Source: Salinibacterium sp. G-O1 (GTDB lineage: Bacteria; Actinomycetota; Actinomycetes; Actinomycetales; Microbacteriaceae). From it: a stretch of 64,000 nt of DNA. The translations under genes were made by a program, and so were the position numbers. The stretch spans positions 1,178,001 through 1,242,000 of the forward strand of contig NZ_JASISV010000001.1 in assembly GCF_030063305.1 (NCBI RefSeq). The letters are read 5' to 3'. Below the pieces are notes generated by a model, which did not search any database, was not told the origin of the DNA, and saw nothing but the letters and a program-made list of their open reading frames with translations. Of this stretch, positions 27,262 to 37,137 are shown one piece after another; the first letter of the stretch is position 1, and the number at the start of each line of letters is the position of its first letter.

Positions 27262-28176
27262 GTGAACTCAGCTACAGAACCCAGGGCGACGAACGCTGTT
27301 GTCATCGTCGGCAGCGCCAATATCGATCAGGTTCTGAGGGTCGCAAGAATTCCCTCGCCGGGCGAGACGGTCATGTCGGCCGGACTATCGATCGCGCGCG
27401 GGGGTAAGGGTCAGAATCAGGCGGTCGCCGCGGCGCGAGCCGGTGCATCCACCGTCCTGATTGCGGCGATCGGCGACGACGAGTTTGGGCGACGCACCAG
27501 GGACGGGCTTGCCGACGACGGGGTCGATCTCACGCTCCTGCGAACTGTTGCTGCACCCACCGGAACAGCCCTGATCGCTGTCGACGACAACGGTGAGAAC
27601 ACGATCATCGTCGAAGCCGGCGCCAATTCTCATCTGACCGGGCTCACCGAGGCAGACATCCTCGCCCTGACTCACGCAGATGCGCTCATCCTGCAGCTGG
27701 AGATCCCGCTTGAGACGGTGGAGGCAGCTGCCAGCGCCGCCCACGCCGGCGGCACCACCGTCATCCTGAATGCCGCTCCCATCAGGGATTTGCCCCGTGA
27801 ATTGCTCGACGACGTCGATATTCTCGTGGTGAACGAACACGAGGCCGCCTATCTCGCGGGCAGCGGCAGTGTGAGCGACCTTGCCCGGGCGGTGATCGTC
27901 ACGCTGGGTGCCGAAGGAGCCGTGCTGCACCAGCGCGGGTCTGCCGACATCAGCGTGCCGGCCCCGAAGGTTGCTGCTGTGGATGCCACGGGCGCAGGCG
28001 ACACGTTCTGCGGGGCGCTCGCCGCCTCGCTCGCAGAAGGGGTGGGCCTCGAGAATGCACTTCGTTTCGCCGTCGCGGCCGCGTCGCTGTCGGTCCAGCA
28101 CCCCGGCGCGGTGCCGTCGATCCCTCGCAGGGCGGCTATCGATCACGCTCTCTCGACTGGCAACCGACAGCCGTAG
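27262..28176 (+). CDS. rbsK: Ribokinase (PfkB family)
   Basis: ATP-dependent kinase of 304 residues that phosphorylates ribose or a related sugar. PfkB signature 1 is GGKGQNQAVAAARAG near residues 45-60, and signature 2 with the catalytic base is DATGAGDTFCGALAAS near 239-254. No ribose transporter or repressor is adjacent, so rbsK rests on family resemblance; deoxyribose or an adenosine-type substrate is possible given deoC nearby. The transcript is probably leaderless. Confidence 0.87.
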   Translation: MNSATEPRATNAVVIVGSANIDQVLRVARIPSPGETVMSAGLSIARGGKGQNQAVAAARAGASTVLIAAIGDDEFGRRTRDGLADDGVDLTLLRTVAAPTGTALIAVDDNGENTIIVEAGANSHLTGLTEADILALTHADALILQLEIPLETVEAAASAAHAGGTTVILNAAPIRDLPRELLDDVDILVVNEHEAAYLAGSGSVSDLARAVIVTLGAEGAVLHQRGSADISVPAPKVAAVDATGAGDTFCGALAASLAEGVGLENALRFAVAAASLSVQHPGAVPSIPRRAAIDHALSTGNRQP

Positions 28177-28229
28177 GCCCCATGATGGAGTTGAGACGGA
28201 CGTGAACCTCTCTGATCGGAACACAGCTC

Positions 28230-28820
28230 ATGACCGACGAATCATTCATTGAATCCCGCCCCAGCATCGCTTTCGTGGGTGACAGCCTCACCGAGGGCGG
28301 ACGATGGGCCGACTGGTTCCCCGACCGGAACACCCACAATCTTGGCATCGGGGGAAACACCACGGATGACGTGGTCGCGCGACTCGACTCGATCATCGAG
28401 CTGAGGCCGGAAGCCGTGGCGCTGCTCATCGGAACCAATGACCTCGGAACTCGCAAGTCTGTGGAACACCTGGTGCGCAACATCGAGTTCGTGCTGGTCA
28501 CCCTGCGGCGCGCGCTGCCCGGCACCAGGATGCTCGTGCAGTCGATCATGCCGAGAGGCCGGGAGTTCTCAGCCCAGATCCAGGATGCCAATCGTCACCT
28601 GCGCCAGTTTGCTCCGTCGGTCAAGGCGCAATACCTCGACCTGTGGCCTGCGTTCTCCCAGGAAGACGGCGAGCTCGATCCCGCGCTTTCGGACGACAAG
28701 CTTCACCTCAACGACGAAGGATACGAGCGCTGGCTCAGCGAACTTCGACCCGCTCTGGAGCGCCTCGACGACGCCCCACCGATGAGTCGCCCCATCACGA
28801 TCATCCGGCCTCAGGGCTGA
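28230..28820 (+). CDS. SGNH/GDSL-family hydrolase
   Basis: A 196-residue esterase or lipase of the SGNH superfamily. Block I is FVGDSLTEGG (nucleophile serine), block II GIGGNTTDD, block III GTND, and block V DDKLHLN with the Asp-His pair. There is no signal peptide, so it probably acts in the cytoplasm on acyl or acetyl esters. It ends nine bases from the convergent M20 peptidase gene. Confidence 0.88.
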   Translation: MTDESFIESRPSIAFVGDSLTEGGRWADWFPDRNTHNLGIGGNTTDDVVARLDSIIELRPEAVALLIGTNDLGTRKSVEHLVRNIEFVLVTLRRALPGTRMLVQSIMPRGREFSAQIQDANRHLRQFAPSVKAQYLDLWPAFSQEDGELDPALSDDKLHLNDEGYERWLSELRPALERLDDAPPMSRPITIIRPQG

Positions 28821-28829
28821 CGGTCGACG

Positions 28830-30161
28830 TCACAGCGACGCGATGAGCGCCTTGTAGAACTCGATTCCACGGAGGTAGGTCGCAACGTGCATACGCTCGT
28901 TTCGGGCGTGGAGGGTTTCGCGCTGCTCTGATGTCAGCTCGAACGGCGTGAATCGGTAGATGCCGCGGCTGATGCCGCTGAAGTGCCTGCTGTCTGTCGC
29001 GCCGTTCTGAACGTACGGGGTTACGACGGTGCCCGGATACACCTTCTCGATCGTCGACCGCACCAGTTCCCACGAAATGCCGGAGACGAGGGAGACCGGC
29101 GACGGTTCCTCCGCCGTGACGACCTCGACGCGCACAGCGTCGTCGGCAATCGAGCTCACGACATGCCTGACCGCGTCGTCCACGGTTGATCCCACCGCGA
29201 CGCGAACGTTTACGGTGGCAGTGGCTCGTTCGGCGAGCGCATTGACGGCCTGGCCCGCTTCCAGCATGGTCACTGCCTGTGTCGTGCGGACCATGGCGTT
29301 GGTTTCGTCCCCCTGGCGAGCAAAGATCGGCAGGAGGAGCGGCTTCGTGAAGCGTATATTCCGGAACAGGAATCCGATGAATCCGTTCGCGTACGCTCCG
29401 AGTGTCCGGAACATGTCGATGGTGACCGGGTTGAAGGACGCGGGGAACGGCCGGTTGTTGAGCCTGACGATTGCCTCGGAGAGCCGAGCGGTTGCACTCA
29501 ACTTCGGGGGAGTCGAGGCGTGCCCACCCTGCTGGTCAACGACGAGCCGCAGCACCGTGCTGCCCTTCTCCGTCACGCCGACAACGGCCACGGGCGCGGT
29601 GACGCCGGGAAATGCTCCCTCGACAATCGCGCCGCCCTCGTCGAGCACGAGCGCGGGCCGGACGCCACGGCTCTCGAGCAGCCCGGCCATAGCCCTGGCG
29701 CCGTTGCCGCTGGTCTCCTCGTTGTGACCGAACGCCAGGTAGATGTCTTGTGCGGGCTGCATTCCAGCCTCTATCTGAGCTTCGACGGCCTCCAGAATGC
29801 CGACGACGGCGCCCTTGTCGTCGATCGTGCCGCGACCCCAGATCAGTTGATCGTCACCCTTGCCGCTGAGCTCCGCGGCGAAGGGTGGATGCTTCCAGCC
29901 GAAGTCGGTCGCAGCGACGACGTCGTAGTGACCCATGAGCACGCTCGGCTCGGTCGACGAGCGACCGGGCCAGCGAAACAACAGGGAGTACCCCTCCACG
30001 ATCTCGCGGTCGAGTTTGCGATGCACGAGCGGGAAGAGTTCCTGGAGCTGCGCCAGGAATTGGTCGAAATGCTCCCACTCCACCTCGTCCTCGTTCAGCC
30101 GGGAGATGGTCGGAATGCGCAGCAGCGCCTGGAATCGGGCAATCGCTGCATCATGAGGCAT
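28830..30161 (-). CDS. M20-family metallopeptidase
   Basis: A 443-residue zinc-dependent amidohydrolase. Metal and catalytic motifs are MGHYDVV (His and Asp), GRGTIDDKG (bridging Asp), HNEETSG (general-base Glu) and DEGGAI. A dimerisation domain separates the two halves of the catalytic domain. It resembles the M20 carboxypeptidases of the Gly-X/PM20D1 group, but the substrate cannot be read. The ATG is six bases from TAGAGT at 30173-30168, indicating a leaderless transcript. Confidence 0.9.
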   Translation of the reverse strand: MPHDAAIARFQALLRIPTISRLNEDEVEWEHFDQFLAQLQELFPLVHRKLDREIVEGYSLLFRWPGRSSTEPSVLMGHYDVVAATDFGWKHPPFAAELSGKGDDQLIWGRGTIDDKGAVVGILEAVEAQIEAGMQPAQDIYLAFGHNEETSGNGARAMAGLLESRGVRPALVLDEGGAIVEGAFPGVTAPVAVVGVTEKGSTVLRLVVDQQGGHASTPPKLSATARLSEAIVRLNNRPFPASFNPVTIDMFRTLGAYANGFIGFLFRNIRFTKPLLLPIFARQGDETNAMVRTTQAVTMLEAGQAVNALAERATATVNVRVAVGSTVDDAVRHVVSSIADDAVRVEVVTAEEPSPVSLVSGISWELVRSTIEKVYPGTVVTPYVQNGATDSRHFSGISRGIYRFTPFELTSEQRETLHARNERMHVATYLRGIEFYKALIASL

Positions 30162-30250
30162 GTTCTGACTCTAACCAGATGCCCGCCTCCACAACTATTC
30201 GGGACGTCGTCCGGTGATCGACACACTCGGCTGATCGGTAGAATCGCCGG

Positions 30251-30589
30251 GTGAGCGCACACTATCCCTCCGATGCGCGCCGGACCGCCCTCGTGCCAGC
30301 CCTGCTCGGCACGATAGCCCTTCTCATCGGAAGCGCCCTGATCACCAGCGACTCGTTCACGGTCATCCGCTTCATCGTGAGTATCTTCGCGCTGATAGTC
30401 GCGGTGTTCGCGTGGCAGGCGGCCCAGTGGTGGTGGATCATCGGTCTCGCGCCGATCGCGGTGCTGTGGAATCCGGTGCTCCCGATCGACCTGGGGGCGC
30501 CTGAACTCTGGCTGGGATTGCAGTTCGTCGCTGCCGCCATTTTCATTGCAGCGGGCATTCGAATCAAGGTTTCAGGCAAAACAGCATAG
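30251..30589 (+). CDS. Small membrane protein (DUF6804-like), function unknown
   Basis: A 112-residue protein with three to four membrane helices (about 14-32, 37-56, 58-75 and 87-104). The C-terminal LWLGLQFVAAAIFIAAGIRI recalls a family annotated as DUF6804, from memory only. The GTG is six bases from TAGAAT at 30239-30244. Its TAG stop is part of the promoter-like element at 30585-30603. Confidence 0.72.
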   Translation: MSAHYPSDARRTALVPALLGTIALLIGSALITSDSFTVIRFIVSIFALIVAVFAWQAAQWWWIIGLAPIAVLWNPVLPIDLGAPELWLGLQFVAAAIFIAAGIRIKVSGKTA

Positions 30590-30603
30590 AGTGGGTGTAA
30601 CGC
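30585..30603 (+). promoter_or_regulatory. 19-nt promoter element shared with aspA (copy 1)
   Basis: CATAGAGTGGGTGTAACGC differs at one base from the element at 38561-38579. TAGAGT would be the -10 box of the SNF2 helicase gene, with a leader of about 150 nt. The TAG is also the stop codon of the upstream gene. Confidence 0.55.
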
Positions 30604-30756
30604 TCGCCTGGCCCACCAATCGCATCGCGACTGGGTCTGGATTACTCGGTAGGCGCCGTCGTCGGATCGTTCGATCCACGAGACTCGCACACGCAGAGGT
30701 TATCTACCTACTGCACCAGGACCACATCAGCAGTCAGCGCCTGCACAGGAGACGAA

Positions 30757-33000
30757 TTGACACCTTCGGGACAGACCGAACCCGGCCAGCGCCAGAAGCG
30801 CCAGCGATCCTCTCAGCAGGGCGCGGGCCAGCAGGCCTCGGGGCAGCGACAGTCAGGCGGCCAACAGCGCCGTCGAGTGCGCCCCGGTGATGACGTCGGT
30901 GTGATCCCCGTGCTCGCGCGCGCGGCCCGTGAGGTCGAGACCGCGGTGCAGAAAGGGCCCCTGAAGCCGGCCAATCGCGCCAGGTTCCAGGTCGCGACAC
31001 TGCTGCTGAGAGAAGAGCGCGCCAGGGTCAAGATCGACAAGACTCTCTCTGATTCGGAGCGAGCCAACGAGCAGAAGCGGCTCGACGGCCTCGCCGGAAT
31101 TCTGGCGAAGACCGCGGCCCGCGACACAAGCCTGATCGCGATGCTGGGCGATGATGCTCCCGTTACCGCCGCCGCAAAGGCTCTCAGGAGAGACCTGCTT
31201 ATCGCAGCCGGGGTGGAATTGAGCCCGGACGAGCTCGTCATCGCGACAGAGCCGAAGCCCGTCGACAAGCAGATCGAAAAGCAGGTCGTTCCGGCCTCGG
31301 TGCGCCAGATGCAGATGTCGAACCCGTTCCTTGCACCAGACTTCAGCAACATGACGACAGCGCCCGCGCGCGTCAACAGGCTGGGAAACTGGGAGCTCAT
31401 CGAGCCACTGTTCCGATCCTTCGAATACGGCGCTGGTGGCGGCGCTGCCACCATGGATCTGCCGGAGGCAACATCGCTGCGTACCCGCGGCAACCTCGAG
31501 ATGATGCGACACCAGGCGCGATTCGTCGAAGAGGTCCGGTCTGGCCACCGCACCTTCCTGCTCGCTGACGAGCCGGGACTCGGCAAGACCGCTCAGGCGC
31601 TCCTCGCGGCCGAGGCATCCAATTCCTACCCGCTTCTGGTTGTCGTACCCAACGTCGTCAAGACGAACTGGGCGCGCGAGGTCGAACTGTGGACGCCGGG
31701 CCGCACGGCCACCGTCGTACACGGTGACGGCAAAGACGTCGACGCGTTCAGCGACGTCGTCATCGTCAACTACGAAATTCTCGATCGGCACGTCGGGTGG
31801 CTCGGCAGGTTCGGGTTCAAAGGGATGGTCGTCGACGAGGCGCACTTCATCAAGAACCTCAAGTCGGAGCGTTCCAAGCACGTGCTGGGCCTGTCGAAGA
31901 GCATCCGGGTCAGCTTCCCCAAGGCTTTGCTTATGGCGCTGACGGGAACTCCGCTGATCAACTCGATCGAGGACTTCCGTGCCATTTGGCAGTTCCTGGG
32001 ATGGATCGACGACAAGAAGCCGCTCACCAGACTCATGGACAAGCTCGAAGACACCGGGCTCACCCCTGCCGACATGGGCTTCTTCTCCGAAGCCAGGCAC
32101 GCGGTCGTCGAGATGGGCATCGTGCGTCGCAAGAAGGTGGATGTCGCCGCAGACATCCCTGCGCGCCGCATCGCCGACATTCCCGTCGAACTGGATGACG
32201 ACCTCGGGCGCTCGATCCGCGCGGCTGAGGCGGCCCTCACGGCGCGCCTCGTCGAGCGATTCCAGCGCGTACGCGGACTCAAGCCTGACGCGAGCGACGA
32301 GGATCTCATTCGCGTTGTCGCTCACGCTGAGCTGGACGAGTCGAAGGGCGCCAGCACGGGCGAAAACGTCTTCACGATGGTCCGTCGCATCGGCCAGGCA
32401 AAGGCGACACTCGCAGCCGACTACACCGCGCAGCTTGCGCGATCAGTGGGCAAGGTGGTGTTCTTCGCCAAGCACATCGACGTCATGGACCGCGCAGAGG
32501 AGCATTTCGCCAAGGTCGGCCTGACGTCCGTGTCGATTCGCGGCGACCAGAGCGCGAAGGCGCGACAGGCGGCCATCGACTCGTTCTCCGACGACCCGGA
32601 TGTGTCCGTCGTCGTTGCATCCCTGACCGCCGCAGGCGTCGGGCTGAACCTTCAGGCTGCCTCGAACGTGGTGCTCGCCGAACTCAGCTGGACGAGCGCA
32701 GAACAAACGCAGGCGATCGACCGTGTGCACCGCATCGGACAGGAACTTCCGGTGACGGCATGGCGCATCATCGCAGCGCACACCATCGACGCCCGGATCG
32801 CCGAACTGATTGATAGCAAGGCCGGCCTCGCCGCGCGCGCGCTCGACGGCTCAGACGAGGAAGTTGCGGCAGAGTCCAACATCCAGCTCGAAGCGCTCTC
32901 CAGCCTGCTTCGTGATGCAATCACCTCCGGCGCAACCACCGCCGCCCCGCCGCGGCGTACCCGCCAGCCGGCGCTCGAGAACTCAGCGGCGAGCGAGTGA
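30757..33000 (+). CDS. SNF2-family DEAD/DEAH helicase-like ATPase
   Basis: A 747-residue SF2 ATPase. After a Q/R/G-rich disordered N-terminus of about 45 residues it carries motif I (DEPGLGKT near 270-277), motif II (DEAH near 361), motif III (TGTP) and, in the second RecA-like domain, the SNF2-type motifs with QAIDRVHRIGQ. Such proteins translocate on DNA and remodel protein-DNA complexes rather than unwinding DNA. The start is TTG at 30757 with AGGAGA. It overlaps the Stealth gene as GTGA. Confidence 0.92.
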   Translation: MTPSGQTEPGQRQKRQRSSQQGAGQQASGQRQSGGQQRRRVRPGDDVGVIPVLARAAREVETAVQKGPLKPANRARFQVATLLLREERARVKIDKTLSDSERANEQKRLDGLAGILAKTAARDTSLIAMLGDDAPVTAAAKALRRDLLIAAGVELSPDELVIATEPKPVDKQIEKQVVPASVRQMQMSNPFLAPDFSNMTTAPARVNRLGNWELIEPLFRSFEYGAGGGAATMDLPEATSLRTRGNLEMMRHQARFVEEVRSGHRTFLLADEPGLGKTAQALLAAEASNSYPLLVVVPNVVKTNWAREVELWTPGRTATVVHGDGKDVDAFSDVVIVNYEILDRHVGWLGRFGFKGMVVDEAHFIKNLKSERSKHVLGLSKSIRVSFPKALLMALTGTPLINSIEDFRAIWQFLGWIDDKKPLTRLMDKLEDTGLTPADMGFFSEARHAVVEMGIVRRKKVDVAADIPARRIADIPVELDDDLGRSIRAAEAALTARLVERFQRVRGLKPDASDEDLIRVVAHAELDESKGASTGENVFTMVRRIGQAKATLAADYTAQLARSVGKVVFFAKHIDVMDRAEEHFAKVGLTSVSIRGDQSAKARQAAIDSFSDDPDVSVVVASLTAAGVGLNLQAASNVVLAELSWTSAEQTQAIDRVHRIGQELPVTAWRIIAAHTIDARIAELIDSKAGLAARALDGSDEEVAAESNIQLEALSSLLRDAITSGATTAAPPRRTRQPALENSAASE

Positions 33001-34598
33001 ATGCTCGACTGAATGGCGTAAATTCCGGGGCGCACGCCCGAATTCTTGCTCGACCGGACGTCGTACTGCGGAAGGGTCGCTTTACGCTCATCAACGAGAC
33101 CATGTCTCCGCGGGATGCCACGGTGGCTGATCTCGTGGCGATCCACGACGCGCTCGACGTGGCCGGCATCCAGCACCTGCTCGTGCGACGAGACGACGAC
33201 CATGCAGTGATTGCCGTCGACCATGCCAAAGCGACAGAGATCGCAGCGGCGCTCTCGACCGCGTTCGCCATCGAGCCGTTTTATGCGCGCATCGGTACCG
33301 AGCCGGCCATCCTCGTTGCCGAGGGCGGGCTGTCTGAGATCGGCAATCACCGGATCGTCCGGCTGTACCGACCCCGTACAACGGGCAAGGGCGGAATGCG
33401 TTACGGCGCCGCCACCGGTGTGAGGCTCGAATTCTGGGACCTGGAACCCGACACCATCCACGCTCCCGCCGAGAATGCGCTGATGCGCCGCAGCCTGCCC
33501 CGAACCGAGGCGATCGACGCAACGATCGACCTGCACGGGCGAATCTGGTCGACGCTGGGGGGCATGTTCGACATGCTCGCGAGCGACGTCACATTCGACA
33601 TCGACATGGTGTTCTCCTGGGTAGACGGCACCTCGTCCGAATTCCAGCGTGCGCGCGCGCAGCGGATGAAATCCTATGTCGTCGGCGATGGCGACGACTC
33701 CGATGCCAGATTCAGGCAGATCGACGAGTTGAGATACGCCCTGCGCAGCGTATATCTCTACGCGCCGTGGGTTCGTCGCATCTTCATCGCGACCGACTCT
33801 CCGACACCCAGTTGGCTCGCCGATCACCCGCGGGTCACTGTGGTGCGCAGCGAAGAGTTTTTCGCCGACCTTGACGCGCTGCCGACCCACAACTCGCACG
33901 CGGTCGAGAGCCAGTTGCACAGGATTGAGGGGCTCAGCGAGCATTTCCTGTACTCCAACGACGACATGTTCTTCGGCAGGCCGGTGCGGCCGGACATGTT
34001 CTTCTCGCCGGGTGGCATCACCAAATTCGTCGAGGCTACGACCCGCATCGGGCTGGGCGAACCAAACCCGGAACGCAGCGGGTTTGAGAACGCGGCCCGT
34101 GTCAACAGGGCGCTGCTCCAGCGACGCTTCGGCCGGATCACGACACGACACCTCGAGCACGCCGCGACACCGTTGCGTCGCAGCGTCATGGCCGAACTCG
34201 AGCGCGAGTTTCCCGAGGACTTCGCGCGCACAGCGGCGAGCGCCTTCCGTTCCAGTTCAGATATCTCGGTCACGAATTCGCTGTATCACTACTACGCCCT
34301 GATGACCGGTCGCGCGGTCGTGCAGACCGACGCGCGCGTGAGGTATGTCGAAACGACTCTCGCCAACGCCGCGGGGGAGATGGACACCATCCTGAAAGAG
34401 CGGGACTACGACTTCTTCTGTCTCAACGATGGCAGCAAACCCGAGATCTCGGTCGCGAAGCGCACCAGGAATGTGCACGCGTTCCTCGAGCGCTACTTCA
34501 GCATTCCTGCCGTCTGGGAGAAGCCGGCTTTCGTCGGAGCTAGACCCGCTCGCGAACGAACATTGCCAGTTGCGGTTCAGGAGCAACCGGCGGGTTGA
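32997..34598 (+). CDS. Stealth-family sugar-phosphate transferase
   Basis: A 533-residue protein with the conserved Stealth regions: CR1 ([13 protein letters not shown] at about residues 201-213), CR2 ([20 protein letters not shown]), CR3 and CR4 near the C-terminus. Related enzymes transfer hexose-1-phosphate to capsule or surface glycans (and include GlcNAc-1-phosphotransferase in animals), so a surface-polymer role is likely. It is coupled to the SNF2 gene as GTGA. Its 3' end overlaps the phosphodiesterase gene on the other strand by 59 nt. No other capsule genes are nearby. Confidence 0.88.
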   Translation: MNARLNGVNSGAHARILARPDVVLRKGRFTLINETMSPRDATVADLVAIHDALDVAGIQHLLVRRDDDHAVIAVDHAKATEIAAALSTAFAIEPFYARIGTEPAILVAEGGLSEIGNHRIVRLYRPRTTGKGGMRYGAATGVRLEFWDLEPDTIHAPAENALMRRSLPRTEAIDATIDLHGRIWSTLGGMFDMLASDVTFDIDMVFSWVDGTSSEFQRARAQRMKSYVVGDGDDSDARFRQIDELRYALRSVYLYAPWVRRIFIATDSPTPSWLADHPRVTVVRSEEFFADLDALPTHNSHAVESQLHRIEGLSEHFLYSNDDMFFGRPVRPDMFFSPGGITKFVEATTRIGLGEPNPERSGFENAARVNRALLQRRFGRITTRHLEHAATPLRRSVMAELEREFPEDFARTAASAFRSSSDISVTNSLYHYYALMTGRAVVQTDARVRYVETTLANAAGEMDTILKERDYDFFCLNDGSKPEISVAKRTRNVHAFLERYFSIPAVWEKPAFVGARPARERTLPVAVQEQPAG

Positions 34599-35520
34599 CC
34601 TTGTCCGCGATGCGGATACCGGATGACGTGAGTCGTTCCGCGGTTTCGGCGGCATCGACGTAGTCGAGCGCCGCATACTCGCCGATCGGCACCACCGAGT
34701 GCAGCACGGTGGTGTCGTACACGTGCACGAGATTGAAGGCGCGCGCTCCGTCTCGCCCCCTCGTGCCGCCCGAGGGCACGCTCAGATCCTGCGTGTAGCA
34801 CGTAGCTGAGGCGACGGAGACGGGAATGCCCGCGAAGGTGCCGGTCGAGCTGTAGTGAAGGTGTCCGGAAAGGATGCTGCGAACGTCGGTGGCGAACAGC
34901 ACCTCGGCGAGTCCCGCCTGATCACGCAGCTCGACGGCCACGGCCAGGTCGAGCACGCTCGGTAGCGGGGGGTGGTGCATGGCCAGAATTGTTCCGTGCG
35001 GGGCGGGTGTCGAGAGCTCCTCGGCCAGCCAGTCGAGCTGTTCGTCGGTGACCTCGCCGTGATGGCGACCGGGCACGCTCGAATCGAGGGTGATGATCCG
35101 CAGTCCGTTCACGTCGTACACGCGGTCGATGGGGCGATTCGTTGGCTGTTCCGCCAGCAGGTGCTCGCGGAAGGCCCCCCTGTCGTCATGATTTCCCATG
35201 ACCCAAATCACCTGGGCACCGAGCCTGGCCGCAACGGGCTCGACCATTCGGCGCAGCCGGTCGTAGGCGTCCGGCTCGCCCTTATCAGCGAGATCGCCGG
35301 TGAAGATGATCGCTTCGGGGCGACCCTCCGAGGATTCGAGCTGCTCCAGGAGCTGACGCAGGTGTTTCTCGGCGTCAACGCGGCCGTAGAGGCTGCCACC
35401 CCCGCCAAGCAGGTGAGTGTCACTGAGATGAAGCAGAAAGTGGTCCGGCCGTGGATGTTCAGCCGTTCGGATGATCACGCTGTGTCCATTCGCTTGGGGG
35501 CGTTCGGTACATCTGTGCAT
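34540..35520 (-). CDS. Class III metallophosphoesterase (CpdA-like)
   Basis: Cytoplasmic binuclear-metal phosphodiesterase. The metal motifs are all present: LSDTHL, TGDLAD, GNHD, MHHPPL and SGHLHY. The family includes 3',5'-cyclic nucleotide phosphodiesterases and other calcineurin-type hydrolases; substrate is not fixed. ATG at 35520 is used; a GTG at 35478 is a good alternative because homologs often begin a few residues before HPRPDH. Two direct repeats spaced 20 nt lie upstream and could bind a regulator. The last 59 nt overlap the Stealth gene. Confidence 0.88.
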   Translation of the reverse strand: MHRCTERPQANGHSVIIRTAEHPRPDHFLLHLSDTHLLGGGGSLYGRVDAEKHLRQLLEQLESSEGRPEAIIFTGDLADKGEPDAYDRLRRMVEPVAARLGAQVIWVMGNHDDRGAFREHLLAEQPTNRPIDRVYDVNGLRIITLDSSVPGRHHGEVTDEQLDWLAEELSTPAPHGTILAMHHPPLPSVLDLAVAVELRDQAGLAEVLFATDVRSILSGHLHYSSTGTFAGIPVSVASATCYTQDLSVPSGGTRGRDGARAFNLVHVYDTTVLHSVVPIGEYAALDYVDAAETAERLTSSGIRIADKVNPPVAPEPQLAMFVRERV

Positions 35521-35543
35521 TCGGTGCAAACGCCCCTACTGTC

Positions 35544-35575
35544 CAGAAGTGCATCTCTGTGTACAGAAGTGCATC
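35544..35575. repeat. Two direct repeats upstream of the phosphodiesterase gene
   Basis: CAGAAGTGCATC occurs at 35544-35555 and 35564-35575, start to start 20 nt, about two DNA helical turns. They lie 24 nt upstream of the phosphodiesterase ATG and could be an operator. No regulator gene is adjacent. Confidence 0.6.
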
Positions 35576-35657
35576 AGTAGACCACTGCTTCGGGGTGGAC
35601 GTCACCGGCGATTCCCAGAATTGTTCATGCTCCGTTCAACCACGTTCTGGTCGAGGA

Positions 35658-37031
35658 TCAACCGGCCGGTCGTGCGCTGAGTCGCTCGATCGCATCCACC
35701 GGAATCGACAACCAGCCCGGCCTGTTGCGTGCCTCGTAGACCGTTTCATAGAGCGCCTTATCCAGCTCGAAGGCATCGACGAGGGCCCTGCTGTGACGGA
35801 TGTCGCGACCCGAAGCTTCGCTGTAGCCCTCCTCGAACGCGGCGCGGGCCGACGCGCTCCACTGGGGTGCTGGAGCCGATCCGCCCACCGCCAGCGAGCC
35901 CGAAACGTAGTCGAACGAGCGCAACATGCCGGCGATGTCACGCATCGGACTGTCGAGCCTGCTGCGCTCCTTCATCGGGCGAAGCGGTTCACCCTCGAAA
36001 TCGACGAGTACCCATCCGTGATTCGGTACGGAGAGCACCTGTCCCAGGTGGTAGTCGCCGTGGATGCGCTGTTGCGCTGGCCACGAGGCGCGGCTCGCCC
36101 GCTCGAACACGTCGCGGATGGCTGGTGCACAGCGCTCCAGCTCGGGGACCTCGGCAATTGCTGCCGCCAGCCTGCCGTGCATCGTGCCGATCACGGCCTC
36201 GATGTCAGCCGGGGTGACGTCGCTGATCGGCAAACTGGCCGCCAGGGTGGCATGGACCCCGGCCGTGGCAATTCCCAGCGTGCGCGCTTCGTCGGAGAAG
36301 TCGATCCCCGCGGCGGCGGCCGCGAGAGCAACTCGCCATGCGTCCTGCACGCCAGGCAAGAACTCCTGGGCGAAAGCGAGATGGCCGGTCGCCCTGCCGC
36401 TGGCTTCGCCCCGGTCATCCCATTCTGCAAGGATGTGGCCGACCGGCGCCGGAACGGCGGTACTGCCCGCCTGGGCGAGCGCGGTCTGCAACACCACATC
36501 GGGGTTCTCGCCGTCGTGAAGCGCGCGGAAGACCTTGCAGATCACGGGAGTTTGACCCTCGTGCTCATAGATGATGGAGGTGTTCGATTGCTCGCCCGTG
36601 AGAACCCTCGATACGAGCCCCGAGCCCACGTCATGGGCGGTGTGCTTGCCGATCGCCCAGACGTGATCGCCCCTGGACTCTGTGCCTGACGTGATGACGT
36701 CGAGCAGTGACAGTGTGTAGGCGGGATCGTATGGCGCGTCGTAAACCCACTCGCCCTCGAATTCGCCCACGAGCGCCAGGGAATTGGTGAGAGGCTCCCG
36801 CCGGTACGTGAGCGGCACCTGATACAGCGCTGGTTTGCCCACAGTGTGATCGAGCAGGAGATGCGTGACGACCCGGGCGGCACCCTCGGCCGGTTGCAGC
36901 GACCAGGTGCCGATCTGTTCGAGGATCGGCGTTGCCCCCTTGTTCGCGAACCACCGCTGGCGGGTCATCCAGGGGGAGAGAAATCCCAGGAAGGGGGTTG
37001 TGCTCTCAGATATTGCCGGCACGTGAGTCAT
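35658..37031 (-). CDS. mak: Maltokinase
   Basis: ATP-dependent kinase forming maltose 1-phosphate, the entry into the GlgE alpha-glucan pathway. The 457-residue length equals mycobacterial Mak. The N-terminal cap domain (SPWMTRQRWFANKG) and the aminoglycoside-kinase-like core with HGDYHLGQVL and the metal-binding DFEGEP are present. treS, glgE and glgB are not in the window. The ATG is six bases from TACTCT at 37043-37038, so the transcript is probably leaderless; longer upstream reading is rejected. Confidence 0.92.
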   Translation of the reverse strand: MTHVPAISESTTPFLGFLSPWMTRQRWFANKGATPILEQIGTWSLQPAEGAARVVTHLLLDHTVGKPALYQVPLTYRREPLTNSLALVGEFEGEWVYDAPYDPAYTLSLLDVITSGTESRGDHVWAIGKHTAHDVGSGLVSRVLTGEQSNTSIIYEHEGQTPVICKVFRALHDGENPDVVLQTALAQAGSTAVPAPVGHILAEWDDRGEASGRATGHLAFAQEFLPGVQDAWRVALAAAAAGIDFSDEARTLGIATAGVHATLAASLPISDVTPADIEAVIGTMHGRLAAAIAEVPELERCAPAIRDVFERASRASWPAQQRIHGDYHLGQVLSVPNHGWVLVDFEGEPLRPMKERSRLDSPMRDIAGMLRSFDYVSGSLAVGGSAPAPQWSASARAAFEEGYSEASGRDIRHSRALVDAFELDKALYETVYEARNRPGWLSIPVDAIERLSARPAG

Positions 37032-37137
37032 ATTTCCAGAGTAACCACGCGGCGGGCGACCCGTTCGCTCCTTAGCACTTCGGGCGCGAGCATTCCCCGG
37101 CTGGTAATGATCGGCTGGGGATGCCAGAATCAGCCAA

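Noticed and set aside
35559-36689. Plus-strand frame opposite maltokinase
   Set aside because: Shadow; maltokinase motifs on the minus strand are complete.
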